From: Acidovorax sp. SCN 68-22
GTDB lineage: Bacteria; Pseudomonadota; Gammaproteobacteria; Burkholderiales; Burkholderiaceae_C
Reading direction: 5' to 3'
Length of the DNA stretch: 49,429 nucleotides
NCBI GenBank assembly: GCA_001724785.1
Contig: MEDL01000014.1
Location: 1 to 49,429 of the forward strand
The notes under the pieces are model-generated. The model did not search any database and was not told where the DNA came from. It saw nothing but the letters and a program-made list of their open reading frames with translations. Made by a program: the position numbers and the translations under genes. This document shows positions 8,582 to 17,600 of the stretch, piece by piece (position 1 is the first letter of the stretch; each line of letters starts with the position of its first letter).

Positions 8582-9745
8582 TCAGGGCCGCGGGTACGTG
8601 CCCGGCAGCAGGATGCTTTCGTCCACGGTGTCGATGTCGGTGCGGCCGCAGAAGGCCATGGTGAGGTCGAGTTCCTTGCGGATGATCTCCAGCACGCGCG
8701 TCACGCCGAGCTCGCCGTAGGCGCCCAGGCCGTAGAGGAAGCTGCGGCCGATCATGGTGCCGCGCGCGCCCAGGGCGCGCGCCTTGAGCACGTCCTGGCC
8801 GCTGCGGATGCCGCCGTCCATCCAGACCTCGATGTCCTTGCCCACGGCCTGCGCAATGGCCGGCAGCGCGGCGATGGAGGACGGCGCCCCGTCGAGCTGG
8901 CGCCCGCCGTGGTTGCTGACGATGAGCGCGTCGGCGCCGCTGTTCGCCGCCAGGCGCGCGTCCTCCACGTCCATGATGCCCTTGAGGATCAGCTTGCCGC
9001 CCCAGCGGCGCTTGATCCATTCGACGTCGCCCCAGTTGAGCTCGGGGTCGAACTGCTCGACCGTCCAGGACGAGAGCGAGGACATGTCGCCCACGCCCTT
9101 GGCGTGGCCGACGATGTTGCCGAAGCTGCGCCGCTTGGTGCCCAGCATGCCCAGGCACCAGCGCGGCTTGGTCGCCAGGTTGATCATGTTGGCCAGGGTG
9201 GGCTTGGGCGGTGAGGAGAGGCCGTTCTTGATGTCCTTGTGCCGCTGGCCGAGGATCTGCAGGTCGAGCGTGAGCTGCAGCGCGCTGCAGCCGGCGGCCT
9301 TGGCGCGGTCGATCAGGCGTTCGATGTAGTCGCGGTCGCGCATCACGTAGAGCTGGAACCAGAAGCCCGGGCCGGCGTGCTCGGCCACGTCCTCGATGGA
9401 GCAGATGCTCATGGTGGAGAGCGTGAACGGCACGCCGAAGGCCTTGGCGGCGCGCGCGGCGAGGATCTCGCCGTCGGCGTGCTGCATGCCGGTCAGGCCC
9501 GTGGGGGCGAGCGCCACGGGCATGGCGACGTCCTGGCCGATCATGGTGCTGCGCGTGCTTCGCCCGGTCATGTTCACGGCCACGCGCTGGCGCAGCTTGA
9601 TGGACTGGAAGTCGTCGATGTTGGCGCGGTAGGTGCCTTCGGTCCACGAGCCCGAGTCGCAGTAGTCGTAGAACATGCGCGGCACGCGGCGCTTGTAGAC
9701 GCGGCGCAGGTCTTCGATGCAGGTCATGGTGGAAAGGTCGCTCAC
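8582..9745 (-). CDS. lldD: FMN-dependent L-lactate dehydrogenase / alpha-hydroxy-acid oxidase
   Basis: The protein has 387 residues of the FMN TIM-barrel alpha-hydroxy-acid dehydrogenase family, which oxidises L-lactate to pyruvate and passes electrons to the respiratory chain at the inner membrane. Motifs seen are ALAPTGLTGM (FMN binding), TLDLQILGQRHKD, LILKGI with the FMN-contacting Lys, and SNHGGRQLDGAPSS, which holds the catalytic His and the substrate Arg. The C-terminal FMN phosphate site is WMDGGIRSGQDVLKA with GRSFLYGLGA. Translation starts at GTG (9745) with AGGAGA six bases upstream. An AATTTGC-N11-GCAAATT inverted repeat about 70-95 bp upstream is a plausible regulator site. Other 2-hydroxy acids (mandelate, glycolate) cannot be excluded. 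Confidence 0.9.
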   Translation of the reverse strand: MSDLSTMTCIEDLRRVYKRRVPRMFYDYCDSGSWTEGTYRANIDDFQSIKLRQRVAVNMTGRSTRSTMIGQDVAMPVALAPTGLTGMQHADGEILAARAAKAFGVPFTLSTMSICSIEDVAEHAGPGFWFQLYVMRDRDYIERLIDRAKAAGCSALQLTLDLQILGQRHKDIKNGLSSPPKPTLANMINLATKPRWCLGMLGTKRRSFGNIVGHAKGVGDMSSLSSWTVEQFDPELNWGDVEWIKRRWGGKLILKGIMDVEDARLAANSGADALIVSNHGGRQLDGAPSSIAALPAIAQAVGKDIEVWMDGGIRSGQDVLKARALGARGTMIGRSFLYGLGAYGELGVTRVLEIIRKELDLTMAFCGRTDIDTVDESILLPGTYPRP

Positions 9746-9815
9746 GCTGGTCTCCTGGCAGGTGTCTGGGGTGCGGGCGATCGTAGGCGCAGGGGGCGGT
9801 GCGCGCCATCAAAAT

Positions 9816-9843
9816 AATTTGCGCGGCGCCGGAGCAAATTTGC
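9816..9843. promoter_or_regulatory. Inverted-repeat operator candidate upstream of lldD
   Basis: Perfect 7-bp arms AATTTGC (9816-9822) and GCAAATT (9834-9840) are separated by 11 nt. The right arm is also half of a perfect 10-bp palindrome GCAAATTTGC (9834-9843). It stands in an AT-rich patch of an otherwise GC-rich 174-bp gap, 71-98 bp upstream of the lldD GTG. The geometry suits a dimeric regulator of the GntR or LysR type, but no regulator gene is adjacent. Confidence 0.5.
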
Positions 9844-9871
9844 ACGGCGGGACCGCTGGAGCCCCAAACTT

Positions 9872-9930
9872 CAAGGAAAAACCGGCGCCAGCGCTTGCCA
9901 ATAAAGCGCTGGCAGCTATCTATTTGGTAG
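9872..9930. repeat. AGCGCTT hairpin repeat, copy 3
   Basis: Perfect 9-bp arms CCAGCGCTT (9888-9896) and AAGCGCTGG (9904-9912) flank a 7-nt loop, with AGCTATCTATTTGGTAG on the right. The TAG stop codon of the diguanylate cyclase gene (9920-9922, minus) lies within the element, so the last few residues of that protein are repeat-encoded. Confidence 0.85.
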
Positions 9931-12205
9931 CATCCTGCGCCGGCGGCTCGACCAGCTCGGGTTCGCGCACGGGGCCGGCGTAGCAGCGCACCTGCATGCG
10001 CCCGGCACGCTTGGCGGCGTACATGGCGGTGTCGGCGTGGCGCGCCAGCTCCTCGTAGGTGGCGCCGTGCTCGGGAAACAGCGCGATGCCGGCGCTCAGC
10101 CCGATCTCCAGCGCCTCGCCCTGCACCACGAACGGCTCGCGGCATACCGACAGCACCTTGCCGGCCACGGCACTGAGCTGGCGCCGGCCATCCAGCCCCG
10201 GCAGCAGGAGCACGAACTCGTCCCCGCCCTGGCGGCAGACGGTGTCCGACTGGCGCATGGCCGCCACCAGGCGGCGCGCGAACAGCACCAGGAGCTGGTC
10301 GCCGGCGTCGTGCCCGAGCCGGTCGTTGACCTGCTTGAAGCCATCCAGGTCGAGGTACATCACCGCCAGGCTGCGGCTTTCGCGCCGCGCCAGCGCCAGG
10401 GCGTGGCCCGCGCGGTCCTGCAGCAGCACGCGGTTGGGCAGGTCGGTGAGCGCGTCGTACTGCGCCAGGCGCGCCATGCGCTCGGCCATGGCCATGGTTT
10501 CGGTGACGTCGTGCACCACCATCACCGCGCCAGTGAGCTGGCCGTGCCGGTCGATGATGGGGCTGGCCGATTCCTCGACCTCGAAGCGCATCCCGTCGCG
10601 GCCGCGCAGCACCACGCCGCGCGTCGGCCCGCAGGTGGTGCGCGCCGCCAGCGCCTGGCGCAGCGAACTGGGCTGCGTCTGCTCGCCGTTGGCGAGGAAC
10701 AGCGGCGCAACTTCGTCCACGTCGCGCCCGGCGGCGTCGAACGCCTGCCAGCCCGTCATGTGCGCCGCCACCGGGTTGAGGTAGGTGATGCGGCCTTCGG
10801 CATCGGTGCACACCACCGCATCGCCGATGGACTGGAGCGTGAGGCGCATCAGCTCCTTTTCCTGGAACAGTTCTTCCTCGACGCGCTTGCGGTCGGTGAT
10901 GTCGCTCATCTGGACGAAGACGCCGCGCACCTCGCCGGTCTGCGGGTCCTTGTCCGGGGTGTAGGCGATATGGGTACAGCGCAGCCGGCCGGAGGCGTCG
11001 GTCAGGTTGCGCTCGAAGCGCTGCGGGTGGCCCGCCAGCGCCTGGCGAATGAAGGGTTCGACCACGGCGTAGCCGACCGGCCCGACGACGTCGCGCACGT
11101 GCATGCCGTGCAGCTCCTGCGGCGTGCGGCCATAGACCTCGACGCTGGTCCGGTTGATGAAGCGGTTGCGCTCGGACTTGTCCCAGTAGCTGATGGTCGA
11201 GGGCAGGTTGTCCAGGATGGTGCGCAGGTAGTGCTCGGTCTGCTGCAGGCGGCTGGTCACTTCCTGGCGGCGTGCCAGTTCGCGCGCGAAGAGCACCGCC
11301 AGGCCGACGCAGCTGGCCATGAGCACCAGGGCGAAGGCGGCCAGTTGCAGCGCGTTCGCGCGCCAGCTGGCCAGCATCACGTCGGTCGACTGGGCGACGT
11401 TCACCACCAGCGGGTAGGGCCCCACGTGCCGGAAGGAATAGAAGCGTTCGATCTTGTCCAGGCTGGCCACGCCGACGAAGCTGCCGCTTTTCTCGGCCAG
11501 CAGGCGGCGCATGTTCGGGGTGCCGGCAAGCGACTTGCCCACGTCGGCGTCGCCATAGGGGTAGCGTGTGACGATGGTGCCGCTGCTGAGGATCAGGTTC
11601 ACGCCGCTGCTCGGACCCAGGTGCAGGGCCGAGAACAGTTCGTTGAAATAGCTCAGGCTGACCGAGCTGACCACCACGCCGGCCACGCGGCCGTCCGCGC
11701 CGTGGTAGGCCCGCGCCACGGGCAGCATCCAGGTCTGCGTTACCCGCCCCATGACCGGGTGGCCGATGACCAGGCCTTCCCGGGCGCCGGACATCAGCGC
11801 CTGGAAGTAGTCGCGGTCGGCGTAGTTGGCCTTGCGCGGCGGGTCGGCGGCCGAGTCGATGACGATGTCGCCCCGGCTGTCCACCACGTAGATGTCCATC
11901 AGGCCGGCCACCCGCAGCGGCGTGGCGAACAGCACGCGGTTGCGCAGCTCCTGCGGCAGCTCCATGACGCCCGGGTGCTCCAGCTTGGCCGCCACGTCCT
12001 GCAAGGATTGGTCCATGGCGCGCAGCGTCCAGCCGACCGACTGCTCCAGGGCCGTCGCAAGGTTGGCGTTGGTGCGCGCCGCGAAATTCCAAGCGTCGGT
12101 GCGCATGGTGAAGACCGTGCGCGTCACCAGGGCGCCTATTCCCAGGCTCAGCAACAGCGCCAGCCAGAACAGGCGCTGGGAAAAGAGGGGGCGCGGCGAT
12201 TTCAT
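9920..12205 (-). CDS. Membrane-bound diguanylate cyclase (dCache-PAS-PAS-GGDEF)
   Basis: The protein has 761 residues. A first membrane helix (about 11-32) precedes a periplasmic dCache-like sensor (about 35-285, with YVVDSRGDIVIDSAADPP and ANYADRDYFQAL). A second helix follows (ALQLAAFALVLMASCVGLAVL), then two PAS domains (about 320-435 and 440-580) and a GGDEF domain. The active site is an intact GGDEF (about 658). An RxxD inhibitory I-site (RQSD) lies exactly five residues before it, so product inhibition is expected. No EAL domain is present. It makes c-di-GMP from two GTP in response to an unknown periplasmic ligand. It lies 27 bp downstream of pbpC on the same strand. Its product could in principle feed the c-di-GMP-gated exopolysaccharide system at 36-45 kb, but nothing in the sequence links them. 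Confidence 0.93.
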   Translation of the reverse strand: MKSPRPLFSQRLFWLALLLSLGIGALVTRTVFTMRTDAWNFAARTNANLATALEQSVGWTLRAMDQSLQDVAAKLEHPGVMELPQELRNRVLFATPLRVAGLMDIYVVDSRGDIVIDSAADPPRKANYADRDYFQALMSGAREGLVIGHPVMGRVTQTWMLPVARAYHGADGRVAGVVVSSVSLSYFNELFSALHLGPSSGVNLILSSGTIVTRYPYGDADVGKSLAGTPNMRRLLAEKSGSFVGVASLDKIERFYSFRHVGPYPLVVNVAQSTDVMLASWRANALQLAAFALVLMASCVGLAVLFARELARRQEVTSRLQQTEHYLRTILDNLPSTISYWDKSERNRFINRTSVEVYGRTPQELHGMHVRDVVGPVGYAVVEPFIRQALAGHPQRFERNLTDASGRLRCTHIAYTPDKDPQTGEVRGVFVQMSDITDRKRVEEELFQEKELMRLTLQSIGDAVVCTDAEGRITYLNPVAAHMTGWQAFDAAGRDVDEVAPLFLANGEQTQPSSLRQALAARTTCGPTRGVVLRGRDGMRFEVEESASPIIDRHGQLTGAVMVVHDVTETMAMAERMARLAQYDALTDLPNRVLLQDRAGHALALARRESRSLAVMYLDLDGFKQVNDRLGHDAGDQLLVLFARRLVAAMRQSDTVCRQGGDEFVLLLPGLDGRRQLSAVAGKVLSVCREPFVVQGEALEIGLSAGIALFPEHGATYEELARHADTAMYAAKRAGRMQVRCYAGPVREPELVEPPAQDATK

Positions 12206-12232
12206 GGGCGGTCGGGATTGTAAGGACGCCCC

Positions 12233-14569
12233 TCAGCGCCGCGCCACACCGGCGCCGCGCACCTCGAACGGCACTTCGTCGAGCACGCGCCCGCGCGCGT
12301 CGCGCAGCTGCAGCCGGTGGCGGCCCGGCCAGGGCGGCCAGGCGTGCGTGGCGCCGCCGGCCACGCGCTTGCCGTCGAGCACCCAGACCACGCTGCCCGC
12401 GCCGGGCGCGCCGGAGGCGACGAAGCGCAGGCGCTGGCGCGCGGGCGGGATGTCCGGGTCGAGCGCGACGATGGCGCCGGGCGCCGGCTCGGCGATGCGC
12501 CAGGCAGGGACGCCGTCCAGGGGCGGATTTTTCTGGTCTTTTTGGCCTCCAGCGCTTGCTGTATAAAGGCTTATAGCTTCCTTATCGATAGCAAACAACG
12601 CCTGTTGCGTGCCGTTCAGGAACCACTCGCTGCGCGCCGCCTCCAGCGGCCCGCCGCCCGCACCGGGACCAAAGCGCACCGCCTGGACGCGCACGCCGCG
12701 CGGCGCGTTCGGCGCCCGGCTGGGCGTGTGCGCATGCAGGTGGCCCATCACGGCCGCCCAGATGGGTGCGGCGCCGCTCGCGCCGCTGACCTCGTGCATG
12801 GCGCCCCCGGCCGCATTGCCGACCCACACACCCACCGTGTAGCGCTCGGACCAGCCGAGTGCCCAGTTGTCGCGCATGTCCTTGCTGGTGCCGGTCTTCA
12901 CGGCGCTCCAGAAGCGCGTCGCCAGCACGCTGTCGAGGCCGAAGGTCATCGCGCGCGCATTCGCGTCGGCGAGGATGTCGCCGACGATGAAGGTGGCGCC
13001 GGCATCCAGCACGCGCGCGCCCTGCGGCGCCGGCCTGGCGCCGGCCAGCGGCGGCGCCACGGGACTGGCGCGCCCACCATTGGCCAGCGCGCGGTAGGCG
13101 TTGGCCAGTTGCAGCAGGGTGACCTCGCTGCTGCCCAGGGCCAGCCCCAGGCCGTAGTAGCCGCCGCTCTCGCGCAGGGCGAGGCCGAGCGCCTGCAGGC
13201 GCTGGAAGAAGGCGTCGGGCGAGACCATGGCCAGCGTGCGCACCGCCGGCACGTTGAGCGAGGACGCGAGCGCCGTGCGCACCGACACCCAGCCCTTGAA
13301 GCGCAGGTCGTAGTTCTGCGGGATGTACACGCCGCCGGCGGTGGCGATGTGCGCCGGCGAATCGTCGATCAGGGAGGCCGCCGTCAGGCGCCGCTCCTGC
13401 AAGGCCTGCGCATACAGGAAGGGCTTGAGGGTCGAGCCCGGCTGGCGCCGCGCGAGCACGCCGTCGACCTCGGCCGCCTGGCTCAGCGCGCCCGAGGAGC
13501 CGACCCAGGCGAGCACCTCGCCGCTGGCGTTGTCCAGCACGACGATGGCGCCGTCCTGCACGTTGCGGCCGGCCAGCTCGCGCAGTTGCTGCGCCAGTGT
13601 CTGCACGGCAAAGCGCTGCACGGGCGCGCTGAGCGTGGTGCGGATGTGCGCGGGGGGCGCTCTTCCGGTGGGCAGGGCCGCCAGCGCGCGGCGCGCGAAA
13701 TGCGGGGCGACGCCCTCGCTGGCGGGAAAGGCGCGCCGACCCAGGGCGCTTGCCGCCAGCAGCGCCAGCGCGTCGCAATCGCTAGTCTGCGGTGCGGCCG
13801 CGCTGCGACCGGCCTGCTGCATGTCCTGCAGCACGCCGCAGGCGCGGCGCGCCACCTGCGCGGCGCCGGCGTTGGGCGCGCGCACCAGCGCCGCGGCCAG
13901 CGCCGCCTCGCGCTCGTCCAACCCATGCGGCGCCTTGCCGAACAGCGTGCGGCTGAGCGCGTCGATGCCGACGAGCTCGCCGCGAAACGGCACCAGGTTG
14001 AGGTAGGCCTCCAGGATCTGGTCCTTGCGCCAGCGCCGGTCCAGCACTTCGGCCGCCGCCACCTGGCCGAGCTTTTGCACCACGCTGCGCCCGCCGGGAC
14101 GCTGGCGCAGGTCGGCGCCGCCGGGCGCATCGACCAGTCCGGCGAGCTGCATGGTGATGGTGCTGGCGCCACGCGTGCGCTCGTTCCACAGGTTGGCCCA
14201 GGCGGCGGCCGTGGCGGCCTGCCAGTCGACGCCGCTGTGCGCGTAGAAGCGCTTGTCCTCGGACAGGAGCATGGCGCTTTGCAGCGCCGGGGAAATCTCG
14301 GCCAGCGTGGTCCACGCACCCCGGCGCACGCTCGCGTCGGTGCGCACGCGCTGCAGCACTTCCCCCTCGCGCGACAGCACCAGCGTTTCCGACGGGCGGT
14401 ACCCGCGCCGCACGTCGTCGAACGTGGGCAGCGCCCAGGCCGCCGGCATGCCGACCGCAAGCACCAAGGCGGCGGCCGGAGCGCGCGCACGCAGAACGAG
14501 CAGGCAGCGAAGAAAAGCCACGCCGCTTTGTAGCAGGCGCCGGACGGCGCAATCTGCGTGGCTCTGCAT
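12233..14569 (-). CDS. pbpC: Penicillin-binding protein 1C (bifunctional transglycosylase/transpeptidase)
   Basis: The protein has 778 residues. An N-terminal membrane anchor (ARAPAAALVLAVGMPAAWA) is followed by a GT51 transglycosylase domain with SEDKRFYAHSGVDW (catalytic Glu, about 104) and RGASTITMQLAGL. The transpeptidase domain has STLK (active Ser, about 379), SLN and KTGTS (about 556). A C-terminal BiPBP_C-type beta domain follows, as in E. coli PBP1C. PBP1C polymerises peptidoglycan in the periplasm; its exact role is unclear. It lies 33 bp downstream of yfaS, the conserved partner. An oddity is that about 22 residues between the transpeptidase and C-terminal domains (AIDKEAISLYTASAGGQ) are translated from repeat copy 4, an in-frame insertion in a linker. 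Confidence 0.95.
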   Translation of the reverse strand: MQSHADCAVRRLLQSGVAFLRCLLVLRARAPAAALVLAVGMPAAWALPTFDDVRRGYRPSETLVLSREGEVLQRVRTDASVRRGAWTTLAEISPALQSAMLLSEDKRFYAHSGVDWQAATAAAWANLWNERTRGASTITMQLAGLVDAPGGADLRQRPGGRSVVQKLGQVAAAEVLDRRWRKDQILEAYLNLVPFRGELVGIDALSRTLFGKAPHGLDEREAALAAALVRAPNAGAAQVARRACGVLQDMQQAGRSAAAPQTSDCDALALLAASALGRRAFPASEGVAPHFARRALAALPTGRAPPAHIRTTLSAPVQRFAVQTLAQQLRELAGRNVQDGAIVVLDNASGEVLAWVGSSGALSQAAEVDGVLARRQPGSTLKPFLYAQALQERRLTAASLIDDSPAHIATAGGVYIPQNYDLRFKGWVSVRTALASSLNVPAVRTLAMVSPDAFFQRLQALGLALRESGGYYGLGLALGSSEVTLLQLANAYRALANGGRASPVAPPLAGARPAPQGARVLDAGATFIVGDILADANARAMTFGLDSVLATRFWSAVKTGTSKDMRDNWALGWSERYTVGVWVGNAAGGAMHEVSGASGAAPIWAAVMGHLHAHTPSRAPNAPRGVRVQAVRFGPGAGGGPLEAARSEWFLNGTQQALFAIDKEAISLYTASAGGQKDQKNPPLDGVPAWRIAEPAPGAIVALDPDIPPARQRLRFVASGAPGAGSVVWVLDGKRVAGGATHAWPPWPGRHRLQLRDARGRVLDEVPFEVRGAGVARR
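12527..12591. repeat. AGCGCTT-family repeat, copy 4, inside pbpC
   Basis: It shows GGTCTTTTTGGCCTCC, then AGCGCTT...AAGGCTT (one-base-imperfect stem), then ATAGCTTCCTTATCGATAG, the same layout as the intergenic copies. It lies wholly inside the pbpC reading frame with no stop in that frame, and encodes a linker segment before the C-terminal domain. Confidence 0.75.
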
Positions 14570-14602
14570 CGGCCGAGGGCTATGGAATCGGGAGTACCCG
14601 GC

Positions 14603-17600
14603 TCACTTCTGCCCCACCTGCACCGGCGCGTTCGGCGCCTCCCCGAACATCTCCGGCGCGTACAGCGCCTCGACGCGCGTCGGCGGCAGCGCAAAGTGGC
14701 CGGCATTGTTCAGCCGCAGCGTGTACTGCAGTTGCACCTTGCCGCGGGGCAGGTATTGGTAGTAGCTGCGGAAGGCCTCGAAGCTGCGCTCCTCGAACGC
14801 CGGCCAGCCGGAGCCCGAGCGCGCCTCGCCCTGGGTGGCGATCTCCGAATCGCGCCCCAGGCCGCTGCCGAGGATGGTGGCGCCGCCGGGGATGGGGTCG
14901 GTGATGGCGACCCAGGTCATGTCGGCGCTGGCCTCCACCTCCAGCGTGACGCGCAGCACGTCGCCGCGCGCGTACTGGCCGGGCGGCAGGCCCTTGTCGG
15001 CCTGCTCCACGGGCGCCACGCTGCGGCGCACGCGGTAGCCGGCGGCCAGCGGCGCGCTGCGCGGCACGGCGGCGAGCGATTGCACCGTGAGCCAGGGTTT
15101 GCCGCTGCCCTGGTGGGCCACGGTCAGCGTGCCCGCGCCGCCCTGCGGCCAGGCCAGCAGCAGGGTGTTGCCAGTCAGCATGCCGGGCGCCGACGGCGCG
15201 CCCCACTGGCTCGCCCCGTGCGGCGCGCCCGCGGCGTCGCCGGGCTGGACGCGCACCACCTTGGCCCAGTCGATGCGCCCCGTCTCGCCATGGAGCTGCG
15301 CCTCGGTCCGACCGGCGACGGGCGTGCTCTCGAACTTGGCGGAGAACCTGCGCAGTGCCAGGCCCCCCCAGAGGTTGGCCGTGGTGGTGGACCAGGCGCC
15401 GCCCTGCTGGCGCGCGATGAAGCCGGTGACCAGGCGCGGCAGCTCGGCCTGCCAGGCGGGCTCGTCGATCGCCCAGAGCAGCAGGCGCGCGGCGTTCACG
15501 TCGCTGCCCTGCATCAGCCACCACCACGCGTCCTGCTGTTCGGTGCTGAAGCCGACGCGCGTGCCCTGGTAGTTCAGGCGGCTGCGCAGGATCTGCTCGG
15601 CCTCCTGCAGGTGCTCGGACTGGCGCGCGATGCCGGGCACGCGGCGCAGGATGGCCAGCCAGTCGAGCACGGCGTTCGTCGGCCACTGGTTGGGCGCGAT
15701 GGTGATGGCCGACAGCATGCGCGCCTGCGCCTTGCCGCCGCGCGCCAGCGCCGCGATGGCGGCGAGCTTGCGCACCGGCAGGTCCTCGCGCGGGCTCCAG
15801 AACTTGCGCTGCAGGCGCCCTTCGACAAAGGCCACCAGGGCCAGCTCCATGGGCGCGCGCACGGCGTCCGGCAGGGCCATGGCGGGGTCGAGCGCGGCGG
15901 CCTCGTCGGCGGCGGCGAGCAGGTGGGCGGTGAGCACGTCGCTGCCGCTGTGCGTCTCGCCGGCGCGCGGCGGGAAGTAGCTCGCCAGGCCGTCTTCGTC
16001 CAGGTACGCCGGCAGGCGCGCCGTCAGCGCGCGCCAGGCGGCGGCGTCCTGCATGCCGATGGCCTTGCCGGCCTGCTGCTCCAGGCAGCTGTAGGGGTAG
16101 CGCGCCCACCAGTCGCGCACGCCGGGCAGGCCTTCGGCCAGCTTGGGCTGCAGCGCGAGTTGCACGCCGCCCCGCCCCGGCAGCGCGCCAGGCGGCGGCG
16201 CCACCGGGAGCGTGTAGCTGCCGTCGAGCTGCACCAGCGTGCCCTGCTGCACGGCGACCGGCACGGCCGGCACCACGCGCTGCTGCGCCTTGAGGGCATC
16301 GCGCGCGCCGCCCAGCCGGTCGTGCGCGGCGATCTCCCACAGCAGGGCCTGCGCGCGCGTCTCCGCCAGGGCTTCGGGCACGGCGACCTCCCAGGCGAGC
16401 TCGCGCGCTTCGCCCGCCGGGATCTCCACCACCTGGGGCTGGAGGTCGATCAGCGTGGCGCGGGGCGCGGCCTCGACCTGCATGGCCTTGGCGGTGGTGT
16501 TGCGCAGCGTGATCTGCGCGCGGAACCGGTCGCCGCCGCGCACCAGGGGCGGCAGACCACTGATGATCTGCAGGTCCTGCGTGCTGCGGATGGTGGTGGT
16601 CCCGGTGCCGAACAGGCCGACCGAGGCGTCGGCCACGGCCACCACGCGGAAGCTGGAAAGCGCGTCGTTCAGGGGCACGGTGACGCGTGCCTGGCCCTTG
16701 TCGTCGAGCCGGATGGCGGGCTGCCACAGGAGCAGCGTGTCGAGCAGCTCGCGCGTCGGCGCGCGCCCGCCGCCGCCGCCCGGCGGCGCGGCCTTCTTGC
16801 CGTAATGCCGCCGGCCGATGATTTCCATCTGCGCCGTCGCCGTCTGCACGCCCCAGGCACGGCGCTGCAGCATGGCGCCGAGCAGGTTCCAGCTGCTGTT
16901 GGGCATGAGCTCCAGGAGCGCCTCGTCCACCGCCGCCAGCGCCACCTCGGCGTGCGCGGCCGGCTTGCCGTCCGGCAGCGTGGCGCTGATGGTCACCTGC
17001 GCCTTGCCGCGCACCGGGTAGCTGGCCTGGTCGGCGGCCACCTTCACGTCGATGCGGTGCGCCGCCGCGCCGACCTGGATCTCGGCCATGCCGAAGCGGA
17101 ACGCCGGTTTGCTCAGGTCGACCAGTGCCGTGGGCAATTTGTACTGCTTGCCGTCGTGCCAGAAGGCTCCCCACCAGTCGCGCGGCGCCTTGTAGCCCCA
17201 GGTGAAGAAGCTGTACCAGGGGACCTCGTGCAGCCGGCCGCGCAGCGCCAGCACGCTGATGTACACGTTGGGGCCCCAGCCGGGCTCCACCTTGAGCGCG
17301 ATGCTCGGGTCCTTGCCCGAGAGCTTGACCACCTGGGTTTCGATGATGCCTTCGCGCTCCACCGCCACCAGGGCGGTGGCCTCGCGGAACGGCATGCGCA
17401 CCTGCAGGCGCGCGGTCTCGCCCGGCTGGTAGCTGCGCCGCTCGGGCAGCACGTCGATGCGGTCGTGGTTCTCGCCGCCGAACCACTGCTCGCCCGCGCG
17501 GCTGACCCAGACCGTGGCGGCCGCGTCGAAGGTGTTGCCGTCGGGGTCGCGCGCGCTGGCAGTGAGCTCGACCTCGCCGGTGTCATCGAGCCGCGCCTCG

